This document shows positions 37,268 through 53,204 of a stretch of DNA of 64,000 bases, one piece after another. The notes beneath the pieces were generated by a model that was not told the DNA's origin, searched no databases, and saw only the letters and a list, made by a program, of their open reading frames with translations. Position numbers and translations under genes: made by a program. This DNA comes from Ichthyophthirius multifiliis. Taxonomy: Eukaryota > Ciliophora > Oligohymenophorea > Hymenostomatida. Every line of letters begins with the position of its first letter. Within the stretch, counting starts at the first letter, position 1. The stretch covers positions 180,876 to 244,875 of the forward strand of contig NW_004085967.1 in NCBI RefSeq assembly GCF_000220395.1, written 5' to 3'.

Positions 37268-38458
37268 TCAAATGTTTGTATCTACAAATACATACTATTT
37301 ATTTAGTTTTGCTATATCTTTTTCTAATTATGTTAATTCTTTTTCACTTTCTTCTTTCCTTTTTTATATTAATATAAAATTATGTTTTATTAAAAAAAAA
37401 AATATAAAGAAACATAAAAATATTAATTTTTTTTACTTTCTTTTTAAGCCAATAGTATCTATTTTATTAATATGAGTTATTGTTTGATATTTATTATTAA
37501 CAGATTCCCATTTTGCTTTTAATCCATCTCTTAATTACTTTACTTCTGCTACACTCATCATATATCTAAAAAAAATATTAATTATATAAATATATATATT
37601 TTATTTTACTTTTGTTTTTCAACTTCTTCAGCTTCTGATAAATGAAGATTTTATATCATTTTATATTCATTTTCTAAATTTTCCTTGTTTTTGATTAAAT
37701 AATCAGGAATTTTTCCAAAATCTTTTTTAGTTAAATAATCTTATTCTTATTTTAACATTTTAGGAGCCTATTAATTTTTTTTGTTAAATTGAATAAATAA
37801 AGACAATTTTATTAAAAAAAAAAAGAATACACTAAGAATATTCTCAACTGCGTTGCTAACAATATAATTTTTATGAGAAACTTATCCCATTAAAGGTTTT
37901 TCAACCCTTAAAGGTACATTTGGTCTTCTTTTATCTTCGTCAGGATATTTGAATTTTTAAATATCAGGTAACTATATAAAGTGTTTACATATATAAATAA
38001 GTAAAAATAATAATTACTTTATTAGAACCCATTGTACCAGTATTTTTTTTTCTATATTCACTAGTATAAGGTTATATTGATCCTTTATTTTTATTAGGAT
38101 TTTTTTAATCAATATATATTTAATAACAAAAATAATATAAATGAATGTTTTTTAAATTATTCACCTGGTAGTTTTCCTAAAGTTTTAGAAAAATCTTTAT
38201 GAGAATGAGGTCCTTTAACTAAGCTGTAATCACCAATTAAATTAGCAACCTATTTTTTTTTTGTTATTATATAAATAAAAGTTTATTTTATTTTTAATTT
38301 ATATTTTTTATTCATACTCCAGGCCTTGATGTAGTATGATTTATTAATGTAGATCCTGTAGGAGCTAAATGAGGAGGATATTATGATCTATACCTTTTTT
38401 CTTTAGGTGGGGGAACATATTCTTTAGGAATAAGGTTATATATTGATTCGCCTTCCAT
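37268..38458 (-). CDS. ENKUR: Enkurin-domain ciliary protein, 269 aa
   Basis: Enkurin (FAP106) is a microtubule inner protein of motile cilia and an adaptor for Ca2+/calmodulin signalling. Seven exons from ATG 38458 to TGA 37268-37270; removing introns 38250-38317, 38083-38164, 37972-38017, 37768-37830, 37566-37609 and 37359-37436 leaves exactly 270 codons. Signature pieces in order: ESIYNLIPKEYVPPPKEKRY at the N-terminus, HKDFSKTLGKLPG, RRPNVPLRVEKPLMGQVSHK, NYIVSNAVENIL, DYLTKKDFGKIPDYLIKNKE, then the C-terminal enkurin helix EVKQLRDGLKAKWESVNNKY and LEKDIAKLNKQYVFV. The whole family profile is present without gaps. No IQ motif was seen. The six introns make it the most intron-dense complete gene here. 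Confidence 0.95.
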
Positions 38459-38927
38459 TTGTAAATTAAATATTTTATTTAATAATTTTTTTTATTTTTT
38501 TCAAAATATAGGATAATAAAATATTTTTTTGTATAACTTTTTTTTTTTTTTTGAATTGTAGAAATTTTTTTAAAAATATTTATAGTAAACCAAAAAATTA
38601 AATATAATAGTTTTATATATATTATTAGAATTTTTATTAAAAATTATTTTTAGATATTTTTGCAATTAAATGGAAAATTTAATTTATATTAAAAATAAAT
38701 ATTATTAGTTAAATAATAAAAAGCAAGTAAATTACTAAAAATATATTTGACAAATATTATATATTAAACATAAAATTTAATATTAATAATTCATTCATTA
38801 ACATAAATTTAGACAAAATAAAAAATATTAATCTTTATTTATTAAAAATAATTTTGTTTTAATATTAATTGGAAAAAATTAAATTTAAGTAATATAAGTG
38901 TATAAATTTATATTTATTTGTTGAAAA
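38459..38927. other. AT-rich spacer between divergent genes
   Basis: Shared upstream region of the enkurin and PI4K genes. No specific promoter element recognised. Confidence 0.55.
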
Positions 38928-42102
<3,175 letters not shown>

Positions 42103-42393
42103 TTTAATTTTTTTCTAAAATATCATTTAAATATTATTAATTAATAAACTTACAAATATTTTATTTATATTACATATATAAAATTTTAAATTAAAGTTGA
42201 TTTTTTAATTTTTGAAAATTATTTAAATAATTCACTATAAATTTTTTATAGTTTTCAAAAAAAAAAAATGAATATTAACATATTATTTTTTATTTACTAA
42301 TAATAAACTAGAAAAAAATAAAAAATATGCTCAAATTTTTATAAAATATAAAGTGAAAAATATAAAATGTACAATATAATATTGAATATAAAA

Positions 42394-43498
42394 TCATATT
42401 AAAATACATTCATAGCGATTATTTTCTTTTTATATCAGCCTTTAAAAATAAAAATAAATAAATTGAGTTATTATAATACCTTAAATATAATGTGTTTATT
42501 CTGCATGTTAAATCAATTCATTAAAATCAATAAAGCTTTTACCACATACATTACAAATTTCTCTAACAACTTTTTATTTTGTATTTTATTATTATTAATT
42601 GTAATGCTAAGTGTCAATATGTTAAACTAATTAATTAAGATCTTAAAACTATAATCCACATTAATTACATATTTCAAATTGTTAATTTTTTTATTAATTA
42701 TCTTATTACTATATTTAATTATGTTAAGTTTAATGATTTTAATTAACTTATTATTCTTCTTATTATTTTTATTCTTCGATTCTTTTTTATTCTTTTATTT
42801 TTTCTTATTTTCTTTGTTCCTCTTATTGTTATTTGAACATATTTTATTATTATTAGTATAAATTCATTTTATATTCTCTATTTAAGCTAACATTTCCTCC
42901 AATCATATTTTTGTTCGATTATATTTAATTTTAGATTCTTATTTGCTTTAATTAATCTTCTATTTAAACAAGTCTTTTTTAATTTAATGGTTTATCTATT
43001 TTCTAGCATATATGTGCTTCCGGAAATCTACATTTTAAACATAATTATCTATTACACTATTTACAAACATAAGTGTTTAAAGTAGTTAATTTTTTATTAC
43101 AATTCTATTCAGATTCACAAAATACACTTTTTTTTTCTTTCATTACTTTTTCTATATCTTCTGGATTACATTCAGTTGCTTAATGTATATCCAACTTTTT
43201 TTAATAATAAAAATATTTTTTTTTATTTTACTGCTTCATTTTCATTTAATGAACCTAAATATTTAACTGTTTTTAAACAATAAGGACAAGAAATAGCTTT
43301 ACTTGCTAAATTATTTTTTTATTTACAACCGTGATCGTCTACTTTAAAATGATCTTAACAATACTTTTTAATTATAAAAATTATGTAAAATATTTATTTT
43401 TTTACAGGTGCGAAACAAAATTTGCATTTAAATGGTAAAAAATTTTTTTTATGGCATATTTAGACAGTACAAATTCTTCCTATATTTTAAAATTCCAT
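42394..43498 (-). CDS. Double AN1 plus double C2H2 zinc-finger protein
   Basis: Stress-associated ZFAND/SAP-type protein; such proteins link ubiquitin and the proteasome to stress responses. From ATG 43498, AN1 finger 1 reads GRICTVQICHKKNFLPFKCK, then FC, and, across intron 43364-43405, APYCQDHFKVDDHGC. After intron 43195-43231, AN1 finger 2 reads FCESEQNCNKKLTTLNTYVC then LCLKCRFPEAHIC. A charged Gln-rich linker follows, then C2H2 fingers CNQCGLQFQDLNQLVQHIDTQH and CNVCGKSFIDFNELIQHAEQTH. The frame ends at TGA 42394-42396 (341 aa); if a further GT..AG pair near 42436-42480 is spliced, the stop is 42435. Plant SAP11-type proteins have the same two-plus-two order. Confidence 0.88.
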
Positions 43499-44191
43499 TT
43501 TTAATTTTTTATTTTTAATTTTATAAATAACTATAAAATAATTTATTTAATTAAAATAATAAAGATCAGAAACTATGACTATGAAAAGCTAAAATAATAT
43601 AGATTATTTATGATAATCTTAAATTTAAAAATAAAATTTAAATTCTTCTAATCAAAACATTCAAACCAAATATTGCTAGTTTACTATATATTTGTAAAAT
43701 TAAATATAAAAACATAACTTAATTTTAATCAAACGATAATAATTAAAAATAAAGAAATTCTTACAAATATAAAAATTATAATCGCTTAATTTTGGAATTT
43801 GTTAATATGATATATGATAATAAAATATAATTTATATATTTTTAAAGAAAAGTCATAAATATTTTTTGATAAAAATTATATTAAATTTTACTTTTATTTG
43901 GTGGATTATTTATTTTAAAGTTAATATTTTATTTTTTTCACTTAAAAACTATAATAAATTGTAAATTTAATAAAAAATAACAAAGAATTAATATAATTAA
44001 AAAAGAAAATATAAAATAAAATAATTTTGTATTTAATTTTTACTATAAATGATATAAATTAAATAGATTATTATTTTACAAAATTTATTTATTTTTCATA
44101 TTATTTTTTTAGATGTCTGTAAAAATAATATTAAACGAATAACATATTTATAAAAAAATAGCAATAAAATAAAAATATATTATTAATTCCA
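43499..44191. other. AT-rich spacer
   Basis: No gene supported; low-complexity A/T throughout. Confidence 0.5.
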
Positions 44192-44880
44192 TCAAATTAA
44201 AAATAAGTAAGGACGAATTTTTTTTAATGTTTCGTTCTCATCAACTAAAACAACTTCTTTAAAAACTCCATTATGAGTTATTTCAGCTATTTAATAAAAA
44301 AAAAAAATAGGTAATAATTTATATTAAAAATTATAATTTAATATTTTAAAAATAAACTAAAAATACCTCTTAAATCATAAAAGTAGTAAGGTTCTCCTAC
44401 TTAATATCTATATTTTCCTGGAATTGGCATAGTTTTCATTTTAAGAGTCATTGTTGCACCTGATTCAACATCTCCGAATTTAAAAAATCCTTAACATTAA
44501 GAAGTATCAGTATTAAAGAATCTGAATACCTTTATTTATATTATTTATATTTTTAATTTTAGAATACTTTATTTTCATATTCAGGGAATTTAGCAGTATC
44601 TAAGTATCCAGGTAAATATTCGAAATCATAATCTAACACATGAATAGTTTCTTCATTAAAGTATTTAGAAATTTCAGAATTTTAGTAAAGCATATCTCTC
44701 AAATATCTAAAATAAAAATAACAAATGTAAAACTGAAATAATTTTTTTTAATAAAAATGTAAAAAAATTATATATATTTAAATTATTCAATAAATTTAGT
44801 TATTTATTTAATCAATTTATCGATTTTTTTAATTATAATTTTTGTAATTTTCATTTTATTAATATATATATATGTATATA

Positions 44881-44939
<59 letters not shown>

Positions 44940-45496
44940 TTTTATATATATATATTTATTTTTTATTTAAAATCTTATATTTATTTACGTTTCTTTAAAA
45001 TCAGGATCTAAAGTTCTATCTCTAATTCTTGTGTAAATAAGGAATAATGGATATGCAGCTAAAACCTTATAATATTTATAATATCAATTTTCAAATTATA
45101 TTTTATTACTTTAAATCCAATCGCTAGGTGTGCAAATTGATAAAAAAATAAGGAAGTTGCAGGTAAAAAATATACATTAAATTTATCAAATACTCTATTA
45201 CGTCTTTACCACACCATATTCATTCCAGGAATCCATCTGTCAACAAAATCCTTGAAATAAGCATAATATAAAGGTACTACATCCCATGAATCTTAAGGTT
45301 TTTTAACGTGTGTGTGCTCATAATCTCTCGGATAAGTATAATAAGAATGTTTGAATTTATATTCCCAACGTTTATTGTAAGGATTACTTGATTCCCAAGC
45401 AATTTTATTGAATTAAGATTTCATTACAAGGGCATTTGAATTCAAATTAGAAAGCTTCAAATTATAAGATATCTTTAATGAAGTTTGACTAATCAT
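44192..45496 (-). CDS. Probable mitochondrial membrane protein, 286 aa
   Basis: Five exons from ATG 45496 to TGA 44192-44194. Introns 45066-45109, 44707-44988 (282 bp, the longest seen, with a TA repeat), 44530-44567 and 44287-44366 leave exactly 287 codons. The protein has aromatic-rich segments (NPYNKRWEYKFKHSYYTYPR; YAYFKDFVDRWIPGMNMVWQ), one probable membrane helix (VYFLPATSLFFYQFAHLAIG) and a basic, Ser-rich N-terminus (MISQTSLKISYNLKLSNLNS) compatible with mitochondrial import. The C-terminal part (PGYLDTAKFPEYENKVFRFF; KMKTMPIPGKYRYQVGEPYY) looks globular. This style resembles lineage-specific respiratory-chain or ATP-synthase subunits of ciliates, but that is inference from composition; no family was recognised with certainty. 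Confidence 0.7.
44864..44929. repeat. (TA)n microsatellite inside an intron
   Basis: TA-dinucleotide tract with a few TG interruptions, occupying much of the 282-bp second intron of the 44.2-45.5 kb gene. Confidence 0.9.
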
Positions 45497-46418
45497 TTAT
45501 TTTTATTTTAATTATATATATTTTTAATTATGCAATATATATATATATATTTATTTCTTTTTTTATTTTTCTTTAATATTTATATATTAATATAATTATT
45601 TTTTTCCTTTTTTATTTATAAAATTAATTTATATTTTTTAAAATACATTAAAAATAATAAATATTTTTCATTTTAACTTTTTATTTTACTTTTAAATAAT
45701 TTATTTATAAAATATTTTTCACATTAATATATTATATATCTTATTTTTATTAATTAAAATAAAAATGTTAAATTATTATATGTGTTGAACAATCATATAA
45801 TATATATTATTTTAATAATCTTTTTTAGCTTTATTATAATTGGTAAAAATAAAATTAGTATTTTATTATTTTTTGGTCACATATAAAAGGTTAGTTTTAA
45901 AATACTGATTTAATATATTAAAATATTATTTTAGTAATTATACAAAAAAAATAAGATATATAAATTTATTTATGAGAATAGTTTAATTAATAATAAAATT
46001 AAATTATGATATTGAAAATTATATGTTTTAAATAACTTTTTATAGAATATTACAAATATAAATAATTATAAATTGATAAACTAAATGAATATATAAATAA
46101 AATAAATAAAAAATAATTTATAAAAGCATATAGAATAAATGCTTGATAAAAATAATATATATTTTTGAAGTTAATATTATACCAAATATTTTTTAAATAA
46201 AAATAAGTATTACAAAACTTTTTTTTTATACATTACATATATATATAATTATTCATTAAACAATATCTAGAAACTTCTACATTTTTAGAAGCAGCTTTAT
46301 ATTGATATATAAATAATTACTATCAAAAATCCAATATAGCTTTTGAAAGGAAAAGTTAGAAAAAAATAAAATATAAAAAATAATTTAAAAATTTACATTT
46401 ATAAACCAATATTTACAA
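45497..46418. other. AT-rich spacer between divergent genes
   Basis: Low-complexity sequence; no coding signal found. Confidence 0.5.
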
Positions 46419-47411
46419 TGTCAACTATTTATTCGAATGGTGACCTAAAAAAAATAATATATAATGATAATCCATTAGATAAAAATAATAAATTCATAAA
46501 ATTTAGTGAAAAATTTCAAGTTTAGTGATTGCGCTTATTCTCATAAAATCCAAATATCATCAAATAAACCGAAAACATAAATGAAATATACAGGAAATTT
46601 ATTATATATGCTATATAAGTTTAATTAAGAAACATGTATTCCGAATAAATAAACAGTTAAATTTTTAGATGTTTTATTTATTTTTCATACAAAACATAAA
46701 GTTAATTACACTAATTCTGGTTTAGTTATATTGCTTCTTTTGGTGGTAGTAATTTTTATTGTTTATTTTAGATGCTCTAGCAGCCTAAAATGGCTTAAAA
46801 TACGTAATTAATTTATTTTACTTTTTAATAATATATTATATTATTTTAATAAATATATTATAAAAGTCTAATAAAAAAAAATGTATTAAAAATAATTTAG
46901 AAAATATCAATAATTCATATAACATATAATAAATAGAAAGAAATAAAGGATTTGTACATTAAAATTATCTAAATAAAGATTCTACGGCAATTATAGGTAA
47001 AATATTATATGAAGAAATTGTTTATATTTGAATTAATTAATCGTTAATTAATTAGAACTTAAAAAAATAAAATTTTCGGATTATTGGATTAATATTTTAT
47101 TTAAAACAAACTTTTCCCAAATATAATTTATAAATGCTATGGGATTTTCAAATAAAAAGCAGGTTGAGCCCATTGTGTTTAAGCTATTGAAGATTAATAA
47201 AATTAAATATTTAGACCAAGATAAAATTATTAAGGACATTTAAATAGAAATAATATAAATACTTTTCAAAGGCAACAGGTCTTAGTAAAATTTATTATAT
47301 TATTATAAAATCATCGCTTTCCATTTAAATATAAATTAAATTAACAAATTGCTAGTTAATGTGTTGCTAGAAAAAGAAGAGATATTTCTATTTAATAAAT
47401 ATAATTTTTGA
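46419..47411 (+). CDS. Hypothetical protein with three probable introns
   Basis: From ATG 46419 (MSTIYSNGDLKKIIYNDNPL) the frame runs to a TGA at 46527 that is crossed by one apparent missing base. It continues SDCAYSHKIQISSNKPKTQM, KYTGNLLYMLYKFNQETCIP, then an intron of about 100 bp flanked by direct TTTTTAGATG/ATTTTAGATG copies, then ALAAQNGLKY (46770s), intron 46804-46868, an Asn-rich stretch, intron 46997-47053, and a well-formed C-terminal half. The latter includes KIKFSDYWINILFKTNF, INAMGFSNKKQVEPIVFKLL and INKLLVNVLLEKEEIFLFNK, ending at TGA 47409-47411. No domain was recognised. Intron borders are convincing individually, but the first splice choice is ambiguous because of the direct repeats. 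Confidence 0.5.
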
Positions 47412-47661
47412 AAGTCAACTAACCAAATAGGGATAATTATGATAATTTTGCAAATCAATAAAATTTTAAAACGATTTAAAAATATTCATTAAACATAAAT
47501 AATTAATTTTTAATATTTAAAATATAACATATATATGAGCAAATATTATTTATTATTATTTGTATATTTAATAAATATTTATATTTATATAATTTTTTTT
47601 CACTAAAATATTATATTAATTTAATAATTTTTAATTAATTTTTTACATTGTTAAATTATTA

Positions 47662-49915
47662 ATGGGTAATTGTTGTGCAGATGAAAAAAAATTAGATAGG
47701 GAGTAAGATTATTCTGTAAAATAAAACACTTTTAGATATAAAATATAAAGATACATTTATTATAAATAAAATAATATTTTATTTTAAAAAAAGTAAATAT
47801 TGATGGCACATAAAAATTATTAAAAATAAAATCTAAGTTAAAATGATTAAGAAAATATATTTGATGAAAAAAATGAAGAAAGTAAAAATATAAAAATTTT
47901 AAATAACCATCATAATTAAACAAATATAAAGAAACAGATCATAATAATGAATAAAATAACAATTAAAATAATACTCAAAATCATATTAATTTTAATAATA
48001 GTAAAATTAATGATAATGGCAATAATAAAGAAACCCCTTTAAAAAAAAGTATTTAATTTAAAATATAAATTTTTTTTGTATTATTAGAAAAAATTAATAT
48101 TTTTTATTAAAAAATGCAAAATTTAATAACTTAAAAAATTGTTGCCAAATATTTTTAAATAAATAAAATAATTATATAAACATTATTAAAGGCATGTTCT
48201 ATCGTAATTAACATATTTAAATAAAAATAAAGAATAATAAAATATTTAAATAATTAAATATTTATTAAATAAAAAGATCCAAATTATTTATTTATTTAAC
48301 TAACAACAAGAGGATAAATTATATATTATAATTTTTATAATATATTTATATATTTTTTATTGATAAAGAATAATATCAATTAAAATATAAAATTTAAAAA
48401 TCAAAGTTTATATATATATAAAAAAAGGATGAATATATATATTATTTAAATAAAAGGAGATTCTCCAAAAAGTTTAGTAGATGTAATTAATAATTTTAAC
48501 AATAATAATAATAATAATGGTTCATATAAAACATTAACAAAAATATCAACTTTAGATGCATATTAAAAAGAGTAACTAAATAAAATAATAAAGTAATACA
48601 TAATAACAACTGAATAAGAAGTTATATAAAGCCAAGATTATAAATTTATATTTATGTGTAGAAACGATATTTCTAAATCATTTATAATGCATTTATCGTA
48701 AGAATAAATACAGTAAAAGAATCTTTGTAAAATTATTTGATATTGTTTTTAAATACGTAAATTTAGCATTTAGTTCAGACCCTATAAATCTATAATTATT
48801 ATTTGGAATGTAAAATTAAAATTCTTCCCTTAATTATTACAGAGATTGCTTTCCTGCATATTTTAAAATTAAAGCTGATTTTGAAGATTATTATTCAATA
48901 TTAGTTTAAACTCCAAATAATAATAATAGTATAACACTTTAAGTATTTCCTTCAATGACAATAGAAGATGCTAAACACTAATTATGTCAATAAGATCCTA
49001 AAATTAAAAAAAACTCTTGCTAAATATATAAAATATAGTAAACTTCTACAAATACAAAAATATTAACATAAACTGAAAATACTAATAACATGAAGCTAAT
49101 AGCTGTAAACGACAATATGAGATTCGGTTTACCTCTCTATACGGGAGAAATCCCATTATATGCTATAAAAAATATAGATGAAGATCTTAATAATATACAA
49201 GAATGGCATTGGCCTATTATAAATGATAATCCATAATCAGATGAAACCATACTATAGAAAAAAGGAGAAGCGTTTCGATAGATAAAAATAGGTATTAATA
49301 TTGAATATGAATGTAAAAATTCTTTTTGCAAATTGAATAATAAAAAAGCTATTAAATCAATTGGTATAGGTATTTATGATTTTAATGAAAATACAAGACT
49401 TAAATGCTTTTAGTGTGATTCTAGTTAAGCATTCTAAATTCACTAAGTTGGATTTTATTTATGCAAATATGCATATTCTGCTATTTTAAATAAAAAATTA
49501 AAATAATCACCTAATTGGGGAATTGCTTATTAATTTAATACTATTAAAAAGTTAGACTAAAGAGTTGTAGTCAATAACGTGGCGCATAATCATTAAAATT
49601 GGACTTATTTTCTTGAAAATTAAAAATGGGATTTATTCAAGCTTTATGCTAAATAAATTCATTACAATAGAACTGCAGAAAGTGAAGAATATATTAATTA
49701 ACTTTCTATGGAAAATGAATCACTTGATAAATTATGTGGAGTCTGTAAAGAAAATATATGCTTAGATCTTTAATATACATTATAATGTGGTCATGTTTAC
49801 CATAAAATATGTTTAAGCTTACTTCCCTAAGTTTTTGCAGCTTTAAAATGCCCTTTGTGTGTATTTTTTTTTATTATTATTTTTTTAAATATTTTTTTTT
49901 TTAAAGTAAGAATGA
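47662..49915 (+). CDS. RING-finger protein, putative E3 ubiquitin ligase
   Basis: The C-terminus carries a RING-type finger, LCGVCKENICLDLQYTLQCG then HVYHKIC and ALKCPLC, with Cys/His spacing of the RING-H2 group. The last intron (49861-49906) follows the final Cys codon and leaves only Gln-Glu before TGA 49913-49915. Ahead of the RING lies a conserved-looking Cys-rich region (NIEYECKNSFCKLNNKKAIK, LKCFQCDSSQAFQIHQVGFY, LCKYAYSAIL) at about 49.30-49.50 kb that may bind zinc or ubiquitin. The N-terminus MGNCCADEKK is a possible N-myristoylation plus palmitoylation site. Between them is an Asn/Gln-rich region with two or more frame changes or unresolved introns (about 47.9 and 48.7 kb). Whether 47662 and the RING belong to one transcript is likely but not proven. 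Confidence 0.68.
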
Positions 49916-50617
49916 TCATTATTATGTTTTTTATTATTATTATTATAATGGGTTTTTTAAATATTATTTTTTGTTAAATAAAATTAAAATATAAATTATT
50001 TTTCCATTTTTTTAAAAAAATATATAAACATATCATTTCTTTTTATTTTTTTTAATAATAATATTTTATATCATAAAATTATTTAAAAAATTAATAACTA
50101 AAAATAATTAAATTAATTAAAAAGTAATTTATAAATAATAATATTAAATAAAAACATAAAACTTAAAACTTAAATTCATAAATACAAAATTATTGTTTTT
50201 TTCTTATTGCAAAAATAATACATAAAAAACAAATAATTAGAATGACAAATATTGCGTATAATATGAAATTTACTAATGCAAAAGATTTTAACTAATATTT
50301 GATTTAAAAAATTTATTAAAATACTCAAGTAATATTTAAAAATAATAAAAAATAATCCGATGAATCTTTCAGTTATTTGAGTATATTTGATGAGCATGAT
50401 GTTTCTAGTAAATACTCTGCAAACGAATAAAATTAATAAATGAATAGTAAAATTAAATACTAGTTTAAATATATTTTTTTAAATAAAAGTAAATAAAAAG
50501 TTTAATCTTCACAATTTTACAGTCCGATCAAATCCATTTTTTTAAAATACGAATGATCAAAAATTAAAAATAATAACATAATAGGAAAATTAAAACATAA
50601 AAGATAATTCTGCATTT
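49916..50617. other. AT-rich spacer
   Basis: No protein-like frame on either strand; a short minus ORF at 50176-50397 has random composition. Confidence 0.5.
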
Positions 50618-52144
50618 ATGGTAAATTAAATAGATGAATCTAGTTATAAAGATGATTTAGATTAACAATTAATAGGATAAGTGATTGAAAATTTACCAGA
50701 ATACTTAGATAAAGTTGAATATAATGATATATTTACATAATCTATGGTGGCGGGTTTAAAATAAAAGAAAGAAGAAATAAAAAAGATAGCGCAAAAAAGT
50801 AAATACGCTAACAAAGATAATAAAACTTGCGAAAATGAATAAGAAATTTAAAAAGTAGATGAGGAAGAAGTACACATTAAAAAAACCCAAGAAGACGAAT
50901 AATAGAAAGAAACACCACAAGAAAAATAATAATAAGAAGTCGAAATACAAATAAAAAATGAGGAAGAAATAATTTTAGAAAATATAACTGAAGAATCTAA
51001 TTAAAATATTCTTTAAGAAGATGAAAATGTCATATATACATTAGTAAAGTAAGAATTCCAATACCACAAAAAGAATATTTCAAAGCAACAAATAGAATCC
51101 TATATAAAATAATTTAAACCAATATAAGCCAATGATGAATGTAGAGCAGATTGTTCGTACAAAGAAGGAGGAAAAGAGTGTAAAGATAAGAAAATAAAAT
51201 AATGCTTAAGGAATATAGGAAAAGAAATTATCAAATAAATTGGTAATAAAATTATATCAGGATCTTTTAATTTAACATAAATAAGTTTTCCTATAAGAGC
51301 TATGATACCCTAAAGTGCTTTAGAAAAGGCTTTATATGCAACTTGTTTATTCCCAATATATATAAATCTAGCAGCATAAACTAATGATTTAGTTGAAAGA
51401 TTCAAATTATTAATATGTGCTACTTTAGGTAACTTTTATATTAATTGTGGCTTTTTGAAGCCTTTGAATCCTATTTTGGGAGAAACATGTTAAGGAATGT
51501 ATCCAGATGGTACAAAAATGTATTCAGAATAAATATCACACCATCCTCCAATATCTTATTTTGTAGTTTATGGACCAGGTAATAGTTATATTTAATATGG
51601 AAATTACAATTATGAGTCAAATGCGGGATTAAATTCTTTGACGTTAAAAAATAAAGGAACTAGACATATTAAATTTAAAGATGGATAATTCATCTCTTAT
51701 AATTTTGCAAAAGAAATTTATGGAGGATCCTTTATGGGAACTATGAAAGTTGAATCTAAGGGAACTATTACATTTTAAGATGTAAAAAATAATATAAAAG
51801 CTGAAATTTCTATCGATTCAGTTAAAAAAAAGCCTTCAGATTATATTTGTGGAGAAATTAAAGTTAATGATTAAACTGTTTCTAAATGTTATGGTAGCTA
51901 TATGGGGTTTATTGAATTTGATGGAATGAGATATTGGGATTTTAGATATGTTACACCATATAAACCTATAATTATTAAAAGCTAATTACTTAGTGATTAA
52001 AATCATAGAATTGATAAATAATATTTATAAAAAGGCGAAATAGAAAATGCTTAAAAATTTAAAGAATAATTGGAAAATCTACAAAGAAACGATGCTAAAC
52101 TAAGAAGTAAATTTGAATAGCAAACTAAAAAAAATAAAAAATGA
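50618..52144 (+). CDS. Oxysterol-binding protein-related protein (ORP), 508 aa
   Basis: Lipid-transfer protein that exchanges sterol or phosphatidylserine against PI4P at membrane contacts. Intronless frame from ATG 50618 to TGA 52142-52144. Residues 1-180 are acidic and Glu/Gln-rich with no PH domain or FFAT motif seen. The OSBP-related domain begins FNLTQISFPIRAMIPQSALE, continues CGFLKPLNPILGETCQGMYP and contains the family fingerprint EQISHHPPISYF (canonical EQVSHHPP). Then KEIYGGSFMGTMKVESKGTI, YGSYMGFIEFDGMRYWDFRY, and a C-terminal helix IENAQKFKEQLENLQRNDAK. The two His residues used for PI4P binding are present. A PI4K lies 8 kb upstream, but the proximity is probably chance. Confidence 0.95.
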
Positions 52145-52399
52145 ATTTATTAAAGTATATTTTTATCTAAATATATGCATTTATTTTAGATAGTATTTTT
52201 TTAATAAAATTTTTATAAATAACTTCTCTTATATGAAAATATTTTAAAAATTTAATTAAATTATTAAAAGATAATTCATTATGTTTTTTTTATATTTCTT
52301 TAATTTTTTTTTTGTTTAAAAAAAAAAAGCATATCAACTAATAATTGATTTTAATTTACTTTTTTTATTTAAATAATATAATTAATTACATATTCTTTT
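52145..52399. other. Spacer with a short tandem duplication at its right edge
   Basis: AT-rich 3' flank. A unit of about 24 bases (ATTACATATTCTTTTTCATA...) at about 52383-52430 is present twice in tandem and includes the stop codon of the next minus-strand gene. Confidence 0.5.
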
Positions 52400-53204
52400 T
52401 CATAATTAATTACATATTCTTTTTCTTGTTAACTTTAAATAAATATCATTATTTTGTAAATTGAACTCTTCTAAAATAGAATTAAAAACATATTCAATCC
52501 AATCATAGAAATTTTATGATGTTTTAATAGCTTTTTTCTAACTAATACCTTTAAATTATAAGCTTTTTTAATATATTTTCACATACATCAATTTTAAATA
52601 TATTTTGGAACTAAATGAATTTTATCATCTAAATTAACAATCATTGGGGGAATAAAAGGAAAAATTTTAAGAACATAATATTTATTATCTAACCTCCCAT
52701 AATTTTTATTTTATCGAATTAGCAAACTTTTTTTTATTTCAAAATTAAGCATCCATTAAATTTTTAAGAAAAAAAAAAAATTGCATTATTTAATAGATTT
52801 GAAATAGAATAATATTTCTAAATTCATCTATTAAGTTAACCATATTACAAAAAAATAGCTTTCTCTTTTATTTAAAATAGATGCGTTGTCTATCAAAACG
52901 TAACCTATTTTTTTTGTATTTCTCTTCCTTTATCAGTGAAAGGAATATATTCTTTAAAATTTGTTTTTAAATCATAATATATTCTTTAAAGTAAAGAAAA
53001 GTTAATTTCTCCTTCCATTCTTAAACTCAAAAGATTAAGGATCTGGTAATTTATATTAAACTCTAATTTTCCTTTTACAGAATCCTAAATCCAAGCAGCC
53101 TTATTTTATATTTAATTTAATTACTTGATAAATGAAAATATTAATTAAGCATATTTCTTGTTTTAATACTTAGAAATTTTATTTAATTTATTTGAATTAA
53201 TCAT
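52400..53204 (-). CDS. START-like lipid-binding domain protein, frame-interrupted
   Basis: ATG 53204 opens a protein whose central part resembles ciliate START-like domains: KAAWIQDSVKGKLEFNINYQ, ILNLLSLRMEGEINFSLLQR, IYYDLKTNFKEYIPFTDKGR, then in another frame IGYVLIDNASILNKRESYFF, KYYVLKIFPFIPPMIVNLDD and finally YDWIEYVFNSILEEFNLQNN to TGA 52400-52402. At least two or three single-base frame changes are needed (about 52.9, 52.75 and 52.58 kb), some next to A/T runs. The family would bind a lipid in a helix-grip fold. The assignment rests on the overall pattern rather than on catalytic residues, so confidence is moderate. It may be a pseudogene. Confidence 0.45.
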
